Source: Actinopolymorpha pittospori (GTDB lineage Bacteria > Actinomycetota > Actinomycetes > Propionibacteriales > Actinopolymorphaceae). From it: a stretch of 64,000 nt of DNA. The notes beneath the pieces are model-generated. The model was not told the origin of the DNA, ran no database searches, and saw nothing but the letters and a program-made list of their open reading frames with translations. The position numbers and the translations under genes are program-made. Every line of letters begins with the position of its first letter. Position 1 is the stretch's first letter. The DNA is taken from assembly GCF_014873875.1 (NCBI RefSeq), contig NZ_JADBEM010000001.1, positions 9,300,001-9,364,000 on the forward strand, read 5' to 3'. This document shows positions 1 to 8,840 of the stretch, piece after piece.

Positions 1-25
1 CGCCCGGGACGCGCACGTTCGTAGG

Positions 26-202
26 TCAGGCGGTGACCCACCTACCTCGGTACTGACCGCATCGGGGACACGCTCGATGTGCCAGCTTGAGTTCTCGACA
101 GGCCCTGTTGTCGCATCGAACGAGCGAGGGCACGGTCGTCTTCCAGTGCGCCCGGCGAGACCGGGTCCTCGATCGAGACTTCCTTCTCTTCGGCTCCTGC
201 AT
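26..202 (-). CDS. rpmF: 50S ribosomal protein L32
   Basis: This 58-residue protein is a small structural component of the large ribosomal subunit. It begins with a basic arm (PKRRKSRSRTRSRRAHWK) and ends with a zinc-ribbon pattern, C-x4-C then C-x2-C, in CDNRAC...HRACPRCG. That layout matches the actinobacterial four-cysteine form of L32. The ATG at 202 is chosen because GGGGAG lies about ten bases upstream, whereas a start ten codons earlier would add a tail L32 lacks. No DUF177 or rnc partner is visible beside it, so it may be a paralogous copy. I saw no AT-rich Zur-like palindrome upstream. The product call is secure; paralogue status is inference. Confidence 0.85.
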   Translation of the reverse strand: MQEPKRRKSRSRTRSRRAHWKTTVPSLVRCDNRACRELKLAHRACPRCGQYRGRWVTA

Positions 203-558
203 TGTGCGCGGCTCCCCTGTGTGGACCCGCACGTTCCCACGTCCGCCAACAGCGTTGGCCCGAACGGGCTGGATCGCCCACGTCGCATCAACGAGTGGAC
301 GTAGCGCCGCACGGACGGCTGCAGGACGGACCTACGTCTCAGAAACGCAGCGGCATGCGGGTCGCGGCTGGGACATTCGGGCGAGGACTCCGCCTAGCGG
401 GGAGGCATCCGGCGCGACTCGGCCACGTACACATGGGTGCGCATGACCAGCAAGGTACATCGCCGGCGGCTCTGCTCTGGGCGTATGACCCTCGATCAGC
501 GTGGCTGGAACTGGCAGGTTGTGAGCCACGTCCCCGACGACCGAGGCGGAGGTCGCGC
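203..558. other. Intergenic region between divergent rpmF and MFS gene
   Basis: This stretch of about 355 bases should hold both divergent promoters. Open frames crossing it give Arg/Pro-rich translations with no family resemblance. I see no RNA gene or repeat, and no AT-rich zinc-regulator palindrome. Confidence 0.5.
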
Positions 559-1827
559 ATGCTGTGGCGCTGGACAGAGGTCCTGCGGAGCAACCGGGAG
601 TTCGCCAAACTCTGGACGGGCCAGGCGTCCTCGTCGTTCGGGAGCGCCGTGACGACGGTGGCGATGCCCCTCACCGCGGTCGTCGTACTCCACGCTTCGC
701 CGCTTCAGATGGGCGTACTCTCCGCCCTCACTGTGGTGCCCCATCTGCTCTTCGGCCTGCCGGCCGGCGTGTGGGTGGACAGGTTCCGGCGGCGGCCGAT
801 ACTGATCGTCGCGGACCTCGGGCGAGCCCTGCTGCTGGGCACCATCCCGGTTCTCGGCGCGTTCGGCCTCCTCCGCATCGAGCACCTCTGCGCGGTGGCC
901 TTCCTCGCCGGCGCACTGACGCTGTTCTCCGACACGGCATCGACGACGCTTGTCCCGGCGCTGGTCGACCGGAAGCGGCTGATGGAGGCCAACGGCGCGT
1001 CGATGCTCAACCAGACGGTGGCCGCCACGGCCGGTCCGTCGGTGGCGGGCGGCCTGGTCCAACTCGTGACGGCACCGATCGCGATCGCTCTCGACGCCAT
1101 CTCCTACCTGGTCTCGGCGGTGTGTTCGTTCCTCATCCGGGAGCCGTCCCACCCGGTCCGAAGCGACGATTCGCGGCCGCGTTCGGCCCCGATGCGGGCG
1201 CAGTTGACCGAGGGCCTCCGTGCCGTCTTCGGGAATCCGCTCATGTCGGCGCTTGCCGTGTCGGCGACGTTGGGTGCGGTCGCGGGAGCGATGCAGGGGC
1301 CGCTGGTGGTCCTCTACATGGTCCGGGAGTTACGCCTGTCCCCGTTCCTGGTCGGGGTCGCGGTCACCGTCGTCGGAGTGGCCTCGGTCGCGGGTGCCCT
1401 GGTCGCACCGGCGTTCAGCGACCGGCTCGGGCCCGGCCGCTCCTACATCGTCGGCCAGTTGCTCGTCTCCCTGGCCGGCTTCGTCCTGGCGGCCCCTGGT
1501 GGTCCGATGGTGCTGCTCGCGTCGGTCCTGTTCCTCGGGCAGACGTTGACCGGCCTCGGACTGCCGCTGTTCGCCGTACCGCAACGAACCCTCCGGCAGG
1601 CCCTGGTCCCCGACCACCTGCTGGGCCGGGTGACGGCCACGTGGCGGACGCTCGTCATCGGCGGCCAGACGTTCGGCGCGCTGCTGGGCGGACTGCTCGG
1701 TACGGCGCTCAGACTGCGGCCCACGCTCATCCTCAGCGGTGCCGGCATGCTGCTCGGGTTCCTCTGGGCGGCTCGCTCACCCCTTCGATCCCTCACGCAC
1801 GTGCCGGGCGCAGAACCGGCGACCTGA
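559..1827 (+). CDS. MFS transporter, drug-exporter type
   Basis: This is a 422-residue inner-membrane secondary transporter of the major facilitator superfamily, probably a proton-driven exporter. About twelve hydrophobic segments are visible, with the motif A-like loop GVWVDRFRRRP at residues 70-80 between segments 2 and 3. The opening NREFAKLWTGQASSSFGSAV is typical of actinobacterial MFS proteins in the EntS/macrolide-efflux-like group. The frame is open further upstream, but ATG 559 is preferred because GGAGG precedes it and the upstream residues are low-quality Arg/Pro sequence. The substrate cannot be read from sequence. It is divergent from rpmF and is followed by a HIT gene after 66 bases. 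Confidence 0.88.
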   Translation: MLWRWTEVLRSNREFAKLWTGQASSSFGSAVTTVAMPLTAVVVLHASPLQMGVLSALTVVPHLLFGLPAGVWVDRFRRRPILIVADLGRALLLGTIPVLGAFGLLRIEHLCAVAFLAGALTLFSDTASTTLVPALVDRKRLMEANGASMLNQTVAATAGPSVAGGLVQLVTAPIAIALDAISYLVSAVCSFLIREPSHPVRSDDSRPRSAPMRAQLTEGLRAVFGNPLMSALAVSATLGAVAGAMQGPLVVLYMVRELRLSPFLVGVAVTVVGVASVAGALVAPAFSDRLGPGRSYIVGQLLVSLAGFVLAAPGGPMVLLASVLFLGQTLTGLGLPLFAVPQRTLRQALVPDHLLGRVTATWRTLVIGGQTFGALLGGLLGTALRLRPTLILSGAGMLLGFLWAARSPLRSLTHVPGAEPAT

Positions 1828-1893
1828 GACGCGAAAACGCTACGCCGCCGGGTGGGTCGCGGCGCGGCCGTTCGGGTTCGGTAGAGATGAGCC

Positions 1894-2409
1894 ATGTCTT
1901 ACAGCGAAGTACCGGGCTGCGGGTACTGCGATGCGCTCGAAGGACGGTGCCGCAGTGAGCCGCTGGCGTTCGACGACGGACGGTTCGCCGTGTTCATGGG
2001 GCGATACCAGCCCACGGGGCCGGGCTACGCGCTCGTGGTACCACGCCGGCACGTTCAGGATCTGCACTCCCTGCCCGACCTGGACTGCGGTCCGATGCTT
2101 CAGATGGTCCGGCGGACGTCCGCCGCTGTCCGGCAGGCGTTCGGCGCCAGCGGTACGACGGTGGTCCTGAACAACGGCTCACCCGGTCAGTCCGTCCCGC
2201 ATCTCCACTTCCACGTCGTCCCGCGCCGACCTGGGGACGGCTACCCACGAAGGTCCAACGACCCGGAGCACGAGGACGCGCTGATCCTCCAGGCGCTCGC
2301 ACTTGCCGCCGCCCTCGGCGAATCCGACGTCGAACAGACAAAGGCGCCGATCACGTACGTGATCGGCGCCTCTGACCTGCGATTTCCTGGTGGAGCTGAG
2401 GGGATTTGA
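1894..2409 (+). CDS. HIT family nucleotide hydrolase/transferase
   Basis: The protein has 171 residues and carries the histidine-triad signature VPHLHFHVVP, with His103, His105 and His107. HIT proteins cleave nucleotide phosphoramidates, dinucleoside polyphosphates or similar substrates through the central His. Near the N terminus CGYC suggests a partial metal site. The C-terminal codons run through the 28-bp palindrome that serves as the tRNA terminator and stop inside the tRNA-derived repeat, so the last 20 or so residues look non-conserved. The host gene ends within the attL core of the mobile element, but its sequence should be unchanged by integration because the repeat is identical. Confidence 0.85.
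   Translation: MSYSEVPGCGYCDALEGRCRSEPLAFDDGRFAVFMGRYQPTGPGYALVVPRRHVQDLHSLPDLDCGPMLQMVRRTSAAVRQAFGASGTTVVLNNGSPGQSVPHLHFHVVPRRPGDGYPRRSNDPEHEDALILQALALAAALGESDVEQTKAPITYVIGASDLRFPGGAEGI
2343..2370 (-). terminator. Palindromic hairpin next to attL, original tRNA-Ala terminator
   Basis: This is a perfect 28-bp palindrome centred on CACGTACGTG. A different but parallel palindrome with the same centre sits beside the intact tRNA copy at 26941-26978. It would have terminated the tRNA-Ala transcript before the element inserted; it also lies inside the HIT reading frame. Confidence 0.6.
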
Positions 2410-2433
2410 ACCCCTGACCCCCTCGATGCGAAC
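2371..2433. repeat. attL, left 63-bp direct repeat with tRNA-Ala 3' fragment
   Basis: The sequence is identical to 26974-27036. Positions 2388-2433 equal the last 46 nt of tRNA-Ala on the minus strand, including CCA; the remaining 17 nt lie just downstream of the tRNA. After 2433 the two copies diverge, so the tRNA 5' half is absent here and this copy is not a working tRNA. Confidence 0.93.
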
Positions 2434-3012
2434 AAAGCTCACGGCTCCAGGGCCTGCTTGGTACTAGACATACCCGCAGGTAGAGCTCCTCGGTGAAGCG
2501 CTACTGGCCCCCTCTGACATCACCTGCCGCTCCCATGGCGCTCCCATCTCGCTCCCACATCACCGCTGGTTGGACGCCTCGGTCCGGGCTTCCCGGGTCG
2601 CCTCTATCGGCTGGGTCACCTGTGGGATGACCGGCTCGGGCCACCTCGGCGTGCTCAGGCGTCCAGCGCGATCCAGGGACTTTGATGCCAGTCGACTGTC
2701 AGCGTCGGGAGGAGAGGCTGAAACAGTAGGGGGCAGCTCCCCCTACTGTTTCAGCATCTCCGCCGCTCCTATGTGACGCTGTGACATAGAGAGAATGTGG
2801 GAGGGACAGCGCCCACCTGTCTGTCACACCCCTGTCACTCAAGTCACTGCCGGTCAGAGCCGGCCGAGTGACAGTTGTGACAGCCCTGGCATGTCCCGGT
2901 GTCACCGCATCGATTCGCTCGGGACCGGACCGACGTCCGCATGGGCCGCATCACGCGTCCAGCTCCTCACGGTCGGAAAACGCCTCACATGTGAAGGGCC
3001 TAGGCCCTACGG
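2434..3012. other. Left-end noncoding region with integrase arm-type repeats
   Basis: No credible gene is present. CGCTCCCA occurs at 2528, 2539 and 2550 with an exact 11-bp period. Two more copies sit near the right end at 26904 and 26915, also 11 bp apart. Helically phased repeats flanking a core on both sides are what tyrosine-integrase arm sites look like. The region also holds copy 1 of a long diverged repeat. Confidence 0.55.
2647..2883. repeat. Copy 1 of a diverged noncoding repeat, upstream of the DUF5677-like gene
   Basis: This stretch resembles 5173-5439 from CGGCGTGCTCAGGCGTCCAG to a tail of GTGACAG motifs. It contains a 16-bp perfect inverted repeat (2718-2733 with 2739-2754, arm CTGAAACAGTAGGGGG) and then TGACGCTGTGACATAGAGAGA, which is almost unchanged in copy 2. 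A cluster of TGTCAC/GTGACA words follows. It could be a shared leader, a promoter region or a replication/transfer site. Confidence 0.7.
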
Positions 3013-4704
3013 TTGATCAGCGTGACGCTTCCACGCCCCAATCAGAAGTCCGGGCCGCTCTCTGGTCATGTCAAGAAGGGCCGAATCTACCGGTCGCCGC
3101 TCGCCGCAACCGATCTGCTGCAGATTGGAGACTGGGTCCGGGACGACCTGCCGGACCTCTTGTGGCCCGTGCTCACGCTGTCCGAGCTCGGAAACCGGGA
3201 AGTCCTGCGATTCGCACGCTGGCAGAAGGACGTTCAGGTAGACCTCGCAGGACAGGCCGAGCCGCGCATTATCGCAGATGGTCTTGATGGCAGGCTCACA
3301 AGCCTTGACCGACTCGTTACTAAGATTCCGGACGCGAGAGCTGTGATCAAGGCGAGGGCCAAGGAACACGGATTACTTCCCGAGTCGGTCGAGAACGCCT
3401 TGGCCTCCTATCCTCTTCGCCCTGGCGATTGGCTTGTAGATCGCGAGATGTTACCCCCTCGCCGGGAAGAGATGGATTTGCTCGCACGGGCAGTGTTCCA
3501 GATACTTAGGGACGGGCACCGCGAAGCCTTGATCAAATGTTTGTACATCTGGAGTGCCGTCCAAGCTGGCACCCTAAGCACCACCCCCGACACGATCGAG
3601 TTACTCAAGCATTATCCAGGTGATCCCGAAACACGCACCAAGGCGGACTCGATCGTACGGGCGATGTGGGGCGCACAAAAGGCGTTACTGCTCCACAAGA
3701 GCGAGAGCCACTTCGCGGACGCCATCAGGTGGGCCAAGGTGTTCTGGGGATCGAACTCAATGACCTCACGCTGCATGAGGCGGCGCGAAGTCGAAACGGA
3801 TGAGATCGAACTCGAAGAAGGCGTGGTAGACCCGCCAAACCCGTCGACCCCGAGTGGCGAAGTACCGGCACCGGGCACGCCACCAGAGCGAGGTGCTCGC
3901 CTTCGTCGGCTGGCGATGGACCTTCTCGCCAGCTACGTGGAAGCTCTCGAAACCTCACCGGCCCGGCTCCACGACCGAGAGAGGCAGGAGGTCCATTCTG
4001 GGCTCGTCGCCCGCGCCGGGCGCGATGTGATCACGGCGCTCGGCGCTCCGGACTTGTGGTGTATGGAGCATGGCGCTCACATCGTCCGAGTGCTCGTGGA
4101 GGTGCGCATCTACATCCAGTGGATGGCACAGCAGGACCCCTCGATATATCGCGTCTTCCAAGACTACGGGGCTGGGAAGGCAAAGCTGTACGCACGAATT
4201 TTGGGCGAGCTTCCCGAAGATGCGAGAGAGTCTGACTTCGAGGAAGCCCTGAGAGAACTGAACAGGTTGAGTCACAACGACCGGACACTGGATCACCGAG
4301 TGGTCGACACTCGCGACTCTTTTGCCGGGGGGAAGTCCATCCGGGCAATGGCTGATGAGTGCGGCATGATCGATCTCTACCGACAGGCATACCAAGTCGC
4401 GAGCGGCGTCGCACATTCTGAATGGTGGTCTATTGAGACACATTCGATGGAGCGTTGCCTGAATGTACTACACGGGGGGCACCTCATTCCGAGCCTCTCT
4501 CTCAACTCGGGCGAAAATGTCGAACTAGCAAGCTCATGGGTGGACCAGCTCTACGCGCTGATCCGGATTAGCATGCAGATACTCGGGACTGACAACAAGG
4601 CAGTAGCCAATGCATTCGCCTGGCTGGATGACGAAGTGGTCGATGGGCAGTCCGCCGGTGATCCCGCGGACGACAGTCCGGGCGGTCACCCCGAATCTGC
4701 CTGA
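3013..4704 (+). CDS. DUF5677-like protein of unknown function
   Basis: The protein has 563 residues and no signal peptide or obvious membrane segment. The C-terminal part, about residues 355-520, recalls DUF5677: a helical block around VRVLVEVRIYIQWMAQQD, then QVASGVAHSEWWS, where an ASxxVH-like motif is usual. The N-terminal half is not recognised. A linker at about residues 265-300 is acidic and Pro-rich. The start is uncertain: TTG 3013 has only a distant GAAGGG, and GTG 3022 is also possible. GC content is lower than in the transfer operon, suggesting separate acquisition. It lies between two copies of a noncoding repeat. A defence role is only inference from location beside an OLD nuclease. 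Confidence 0.75.
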   Translation: MISVTLPRPNQKSGPLSGHVKKGRIYRSPLAATDLLQIGDWVRDDLPDLLWPVLTLSELGNREVLRFARWQKDVQVDLAGQAEPRIIADGLDGRLTSLDRLVTKIPDARAVIKARAKEHGLLPESVENALASYPLRPGDWLVDREMLPPRREEMDLLARAVFQILRDGHREALIKCLYIWSAVQAGTLSTTPDTIELLKHYPGDPETRTKADSIVRAMWGAQKALLLHKSESHFADAIRWAKVFWGSNSMTSRCMRRREVETDEIELEEGVVDPPNPSTPSGEVPAPGTPPERGARLRRLAMDLLASYVEALETSPARLHDRERQEVHSGLVARAGRDVITALGAPDLWCMEHGAHIVRVLVEVRIYIQWMAQQDPSIYRVFQDYGAGKAKLYARILGELPEDARESDFEEALRELNRLSHNDRTLDHRVVDTRDSFAGGKSIRAMADECGMIDLYRQAYQVASGVAHSEWWSIETHSMERCLNVLHGGHLIPSLSLNSGENVELASSWVDQLYALIRISMQILGTDNKAVANAFAWLDDEVVDGQSAGDPADDSPGGHPESA

Positions 4705-5693
4705 CAGCGCCGCGCCACATACGTGCCACATGTGGCGGTCACCTCCCGGTGATCAGCGGTCAACATAGCGGTCACCTCGGCCGTGTCGCCCGCGCGGCTC
4801 GGCCAGGTACTCCAGCACGTGGTGGCGGTGGCATGTCGATGGCGGAACCTATCGTTCGAGCCACGGGCCCCGCCTCATCCGCGCACACGGCAGGCAGGCG
4901 CCCGCCAACCTCTCAAGCATGTGCTCCGTCCGGAAAGCGAGACGGCGTCCGACGCCGCCTGGGGCATCAGCTGCCCGGCAGCTCCCACGGCAACGCGATG
5001 AGCATCCTCGCGCCGCTCGGCACTCAGAAGGGGCACACGCAACCTCGCGTGCGGTCATCCCTTCGGCCGGGCGGGAGTTTGCCATCATCGCAGCCTTGAC
5101 CGCACGATCGGCCGCGAGCCAGGCTCGACGGGGGCAGAACTGCGCTGCGGAGGCGACACGGCCGGCCTGCCCCGGCGTGCTCAGGCGTCCAGTGCGATCC
5201 GAGGATGTTGATGTCACCGTTGATGTCAGTTGGCTGTCAGCAACGTGGGGGTGGAGAGGCTGAAACAGAAGGGGTAGGTGGGTCACCCCCTGCTGTTTCA
5301 GCGTCTTCACCCTCTCGCGGGTGACGCTGTGACATAGAGAGAGTGTGGGAGAGATGGCGCCGAGCCAACTATCACATCCCTGCCACTCACGTTTCCGCAG
5401 ATCAGAGCCGGTCGAGTGACAGAGTGACAGGTGTGACAGTGCCGCCGTCGAATGTCCTCCAGCAACAGGCTGGGCGGCGCAGAGCCGCCGCCCGCGCCGA
5501 GGAGCCTGCGGCCGGCTAGCGGAGCCCGGAGTGAGAGTTCTAGCGATGTGTCAGCGGTCTCCCGCAGTGATCGCTAGCATTGGTGATCCCTGCCCATGCG
5601 CGGCTAGCGCGGCAACTGGGCGCCGCGTACAAGTAAAAGATGCAGATCTACGTGAGAACCACGGCGTCAAATAGTTAGGCCCTGGAGGGTCAT
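4705..5693. other. Long noncoding region between DUF5677-like and OLD genes
   Basis: Nearly 1 kb has no convincing gene: short open frames here lack ribosome sites and give Arg/Ala/Pro-rich translations. It contains copy 2 of the diverged repeat. The last 150 bases before the OLD gene are AT-richer and probably hold its promoter. Confidence 0.5.
5173..5439. repeat. Copy 2 of the diverged noncoding repeat, upstream of the OLD gene
   Basis: This copy matches 2647-2883 with many substitutions. The outer hairpin arms CTGAAACAG (5260-5268) and CTGTTTCAG (5293-5301) are kept exactly, while the inner stem has changed on both sides and still offers GGGGT/ACCCC pairing. TGACGCTGTGACATAGAGAGA and the GTGACAG tail are also kept. 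Preservation of pairing despite drift hints at a structured function. Confidence 0.7.
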
Positions 5694-7598
5694 GTGCGAA
5701 TTCAGACGGTAAGAATCTGCAACTTTAGATGCCTACAAGACGTCACTATTTCATTTGACGGCGTGACAACATTCATCGGTCCGAATGGAGCTGGAAAGTC
5801 ATCCGTGCTGCGCGCGCTGGAATGGTTTTTCAACGGCGACACGACCGCCTTGACCGACCACGATGTGTACTCCGGCGCCGATCCCGCCGCACGTCAGATC
5901 ACCGTAGAAGTGACTTTCACCGAACTGACAGAGAGAGATCGTACGCAGCTAGGTGAGCGATATGCTCCGGTTGGGTTTTCTAGTTTCCGCGCCAAGCGCA
6001 CATGGGAAGCTGGAGTCGACAGGATGACTGTTGCCACTCAAACGTATGCCCCGTTTGAGGAGGTACGCAGGGGAACCACGGTCGCAGAGAAGAAATCTAC
6101 CTATAGCGAGCTGGTCGCCTCTTACCCGATGCTCAACCTCCCAAAATGGACCAAGGTGGACGAGGCCGAACAGGCAATGAAGGCGTGGGAGAAAGAGCAT
6201 CCCGACCAGCTTGAAGAAGTAATGGTGAGCACGGCTCAAATATTCGGGTTCAATGGCCAGAACAAGTTGTCAGGAATTTTCGACTATGTGCTTGTGGCTG
6301 CCGACATGCGTGCGGTCGAAGAGAGCGTAGAAGGCAAAAAGACTATTATTGGCCGCATCCTCGATCGTACCGTTAGTCGCGACGTAGCCCGCGCCGAATT
6401 CGAAGCACTCGCTGCGGAGGTCAGCCAGCGCCAAGCGGAAATTACTCGTCGACTCTTGGGTGGACAACTAGAGGAGCTTGGCCAAGCGCTAACTGCCGAG
6501 GTAGCCGTTTTCACCAGTGGGCGCGGTGTGCGGCTGAACGTGACATCGCCCGATGTGCGTCCTATTCCTGCGAGCGTCAACGTTCTAATCACTGATGCCC
6601 TTGTGGAGACCTCGGTTGACCGTCAAGGGCATGGTTTCCAGCGGGCACTGTTGATCTCCTCGCTCAAGCTTCTTGCAACGCGGGGAACAGATACCAGCGA
6701 CAGTAGTGTGATCTTGCTAGCAGTCGAAGAGCCGGAACTCTTTCAACACCCGACCCAGGCGCGAGTATTTGCGAGAGTACTGAGGGAGCTTTCAGAAGCA
6801 CCGGATCGTGGCATGCAGATTGCTTATGCGACACACAGTCCGTACTTTGTTGACCCAAGGTATTTCGATCAGGTGCGTCGGGTGACCCGGAGCCGACACG
6901 ATGTCAATGGACACGCCGAGGTAGAGGTCTTTCAAGCGTCCTTGGAGGCAGTCTGCGCCCGCCTCGACGGCTTTGTTCCTGATAACTCCATACGATCTCG
7001 CTGGGACCAAGTATGTACGAGGACCCTAGCTGAAGCCCTGTTTGCTGAGGCAGTCGTTCTGGTGGAGGGCGACTGCGACAAGGGAATCCTTGACGGAATG
7101 GCATCTCGCGGCGGGCAGATATCCTTTGAAACCCATGGAATCACAGTCGCACAGGCTGCAGGAAAACAAAATCTTCTGACGCCGCACGCCATTCTCGCGG
7201 AGTTGCGGATCCCAACGCTTACTGTCTTTGACAGCGACAAAGGTAGTGGCGACCGAAAGCGCGCAAGCGGGAAGGATCCGCTGGCCGCCAGACGGGAGGA
7301 TGAAAACAATGCGAGTATGAATCGTCTACTTCTAAGGTATTTCTCTGTTCCAGAGAGTGACTATCCGGCCGGAAAGATCAGTCCGACACTGTACGCGTGG
7401 GATGGCGATCTAGAGCGCGTTCTCGCACGTGATTGGCCTGGCTGGGAAGACACCCATAAGCAACTTATTGACGAGGGTCGAGGTGTCAACGGGAAGGACC
7501 CAGCCACGTACGGTCTAGCGGCTAAGGAGTGCCCAGAGGGGCCTACCGGAGTCCTTCTCGATGTCGTCGCGGCTGCGGGCAATCTAGTCGCACGCTAG
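5694..7598 (+). CDS. OLD-family ATP-dependent nuclease (AAA ATPase + TOPRIM)
   Basis: The protein has 634 residues. An SMC/RecF-like ATPase domain opens with IRNF-type sequence and Walker A GPNGAGKSS at residues 29-37, and has a Walker B-like VILLAVEEPELFQHP near 340. A TOPRIM domain follows with LVEGDCDK near 456 and VFDSDKG near 513, the acidic residues that bind metal. OLD nucleases cut DNA and several act against phages; in Gabija the OLD protein pairs with a UvrD-like helicase. No helicase is adjacent here, so this is a stand-alone type. GTG 5694 follows GGAGGG at good spacing. GC is visibly lower than in the neighbouring transfer genes, a sign of recent transfer. Confidence 0.88.
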   Translation: MRIQTVRICNFRCLQDVTISFDGVTTFIGPNGAGKSSVLRALEWFFNGDTTALTDHDVYSGADPAARQITVEVTFTELTERDRTQLGERYAPVGFSSFRAKRTWEAGVDRMTVATQTYAPFEEVRRGTTVAEKKSTYSELVASYPMLNLPKWTKVDEAEQAMKAWEKEHPDQLEEVMVSTAQIFGFNGQNKLSGIFDYVLVAADMRAVEESVEGKKTIIGRILDRTVSRDVARAEFEALAAEVSQRQAEITRRLLGGQLEELGQALTAEVAVFTSGRGVRLNVTSPDVRPIPASVNVLITDALVETSVDRQGHGFQRALLISSLKLLATRGTDTSDSSVILLAVEEPELFQHPTQARVFARVLRELSEAPDRGMQIAYATHSPYFVDPRYFDQVRRVTRSRHDVNGHAEVEVFQASLEAVCARLDGFVPDNSIRSRWDQVCTRTLAEALFAEAVVLVEGDCDKGILDGMASRGGQISFETHGITVAQAAGKQNLLTPHAILAELRIPTLTVFDSDKGSGDRKRASGKDPLAARREDENNASMNRLLLRYFSVPESDYPAGKISPTLYAWDGDLERVLARDWPGWEDTHKQLIDEGRGVNGKDPATYGLAAKECPEGPTGVLLDVVAAAGNLVAR

Positions 7599-7831
7599 CC
7601 ATTTCGGTCCATGCCCCCAAGGAGGTGCCGAGCCAACCTCACCACGAAGCGCTCCGCGATCACGGCCGCCAACTTCGCTCCTGGCCGTAGGCGGCCGGTA
7701 GCCGTGCCGGCTTTCCATCTCCAAGGCATCGAGCAATCTCGGCACCAGGTAGCCGCAGAGCTTGGTGAGGTTCAGGGGCGTGTCGCAGGACAGGCAGCAC
7801 CGCATAACCGGAGTACTGCCGGAGGGCGGAT

Positions 7832-8782
7832 TTATCGGCGCCGGAGCGTGTCGTTAAGTAGCCGCTCTAGTTCGTCTGCTGGTGCAACGCAGCGGAAGCC
7901 CGTGTCGTCATCGCACATGGTCGCCGCGGCATCGTTCACCAGGGTTGGCGTGGCTCGGTCGAACGGGCTGGTCCAGGCGCCGCCCTTCAACTCGTGGCGG
8001 CCTGGGCTGACCTCGGTGGAGCACCATTCCCAGACGTTGCCGCACATGTCGTAGACGCCATACGGGCTGACGCCGCTTCGGTAGCAGTCTCCAGGGGTCG
8101 TTTCACCGATCCCGTTCTCCCGCACGTTGCACTTTGCGGGCGTCGGCTGATCTCCCCATGGATAGACCGCGCCACGCGTGCCGCGGGCAGCCTTCTCCCA
8201 CTGCTGACTCGTGGGTAGTTGCTTGCCCGCCCACTCCGCGTAGGCCGCCACGTCCTGCCAGGTCACGTAGACGACCGGATGCTTCTCGATCCGGTCAGGG
8301 AAGACGCCATCATCCCAATGCCGAGGCGTGGCACGTCCGGTAGCGGCGACGAAGCGAGCGTAATCGGCATTGCTTGTCGGATAGACATCGATGTAGAAAG
8401 CCGGTAGCCATACTGGCTCGATGCTTGGTCCAGATAGATAGACGCCGCCATCCACCTTGACCATCGGGCTCCCGTCGATCGGATGCCTGACTTCCTTATT
8501 CGCAAGGAGATCTCGGGCTGCGCCATCGTCGACGGCGGGCACCAATGAGTCGCCAGTGAGGAAGGTGAAGCGGGCCTGCGTGTCAGGATCTGATCGCGTG
8601 AGACAAGTGTCGAGCGCGGCTTGGTTCACCGGTCGGGGTTGAATCGACTCCCGACCGGCCTCCCATTTCGAGATCATGCGCTCGCTGACGCCGAGGTGCG
8701 CGGCGAACTCGCGGATACTCATCCTCTTCGCCTCGCGCAACGCCCGAACTTCGACACCCGACCATCGCTGAACAGTCGCCAC
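7832..8782 (-). CDS. XRE-type HTH fused to a formylglycine-generating-enzyme-like domain
   Basis: The protein has 316 residues. An N-terminal helix-turn-helix spans about residues 10-45 (SIREFAAHLGVSERMISKWE). An FGE-sulfatase/SUMF1-type domain fills about 95-310, with HPVVYVTWQDVAAYAEWAGK, LPTSQQWEKAARG, YPWGD and DMCGNVWEW. FGE-fold proteins include formylglycine-generating enzymes and nonheme-iron C-S lyases, but many are of unknown function. GTG 8782 follows AGGGAG and avoids overlap with the upstream gene. It lies 58 bases downstream of the aminotransferase on the same strand, so the two are probably cotranscribed. Whether it is a regulator, an enzyme or a substrate-binding fold with a DNA-binding head is open. 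Confidence 0.85.
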   Translation of the reverse strand: MATVQRWSGVEVRALREAKRMSIREFAAHLGVSERMISKWEAGRESIQPRPVNQAALDTCLTRSDPDTQARFTFLTGDSLVPAVDDGAARDLLANKEVRHPIDGSPMVKVDGGVYLSGPSIEPVWLPAFYIDVYPTSNADYARFVAATGRATPRHWDDGVFPDRIEKHPVVYVTWQDVAAYAEWAGKQLPTSQQWEKAARGTRGAVYPWGDQPTPAKCNVRENGIGETTPGDCYRSGVSPYGVYDMCGNVWEWCSTEVSPGRHELKGGAWTSPFDRATPTLVNDAAATMCDDDTGFRCVAPADELERLLNDTLRRR

Positions 8783-8840
8783 TAGGTCTGCTCCCTGTCT
8801 GATCTTCGTGGAAGAGGGTAGCGGACTGTAGATCGCTGGG

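Noticed and set aside
203..558. Zur box upstream of rpmF
   Set aside because: No AT-rich TGAAA-type palindrome was found.
4749..5310. Coding frames of 110-150 codons between the DUF5677-like and OLD genes
   Set aside because: They overlap each other on both strands, cover the noncoding repeat and have no motif or ribosome site support.
5694..7831. A Gabija system
   Set aside because: The OLD protein resembles GajA, but no UvrD-like GajB gene is upstream or downstream; the next gene is a convergent XRE-FGE fusion.
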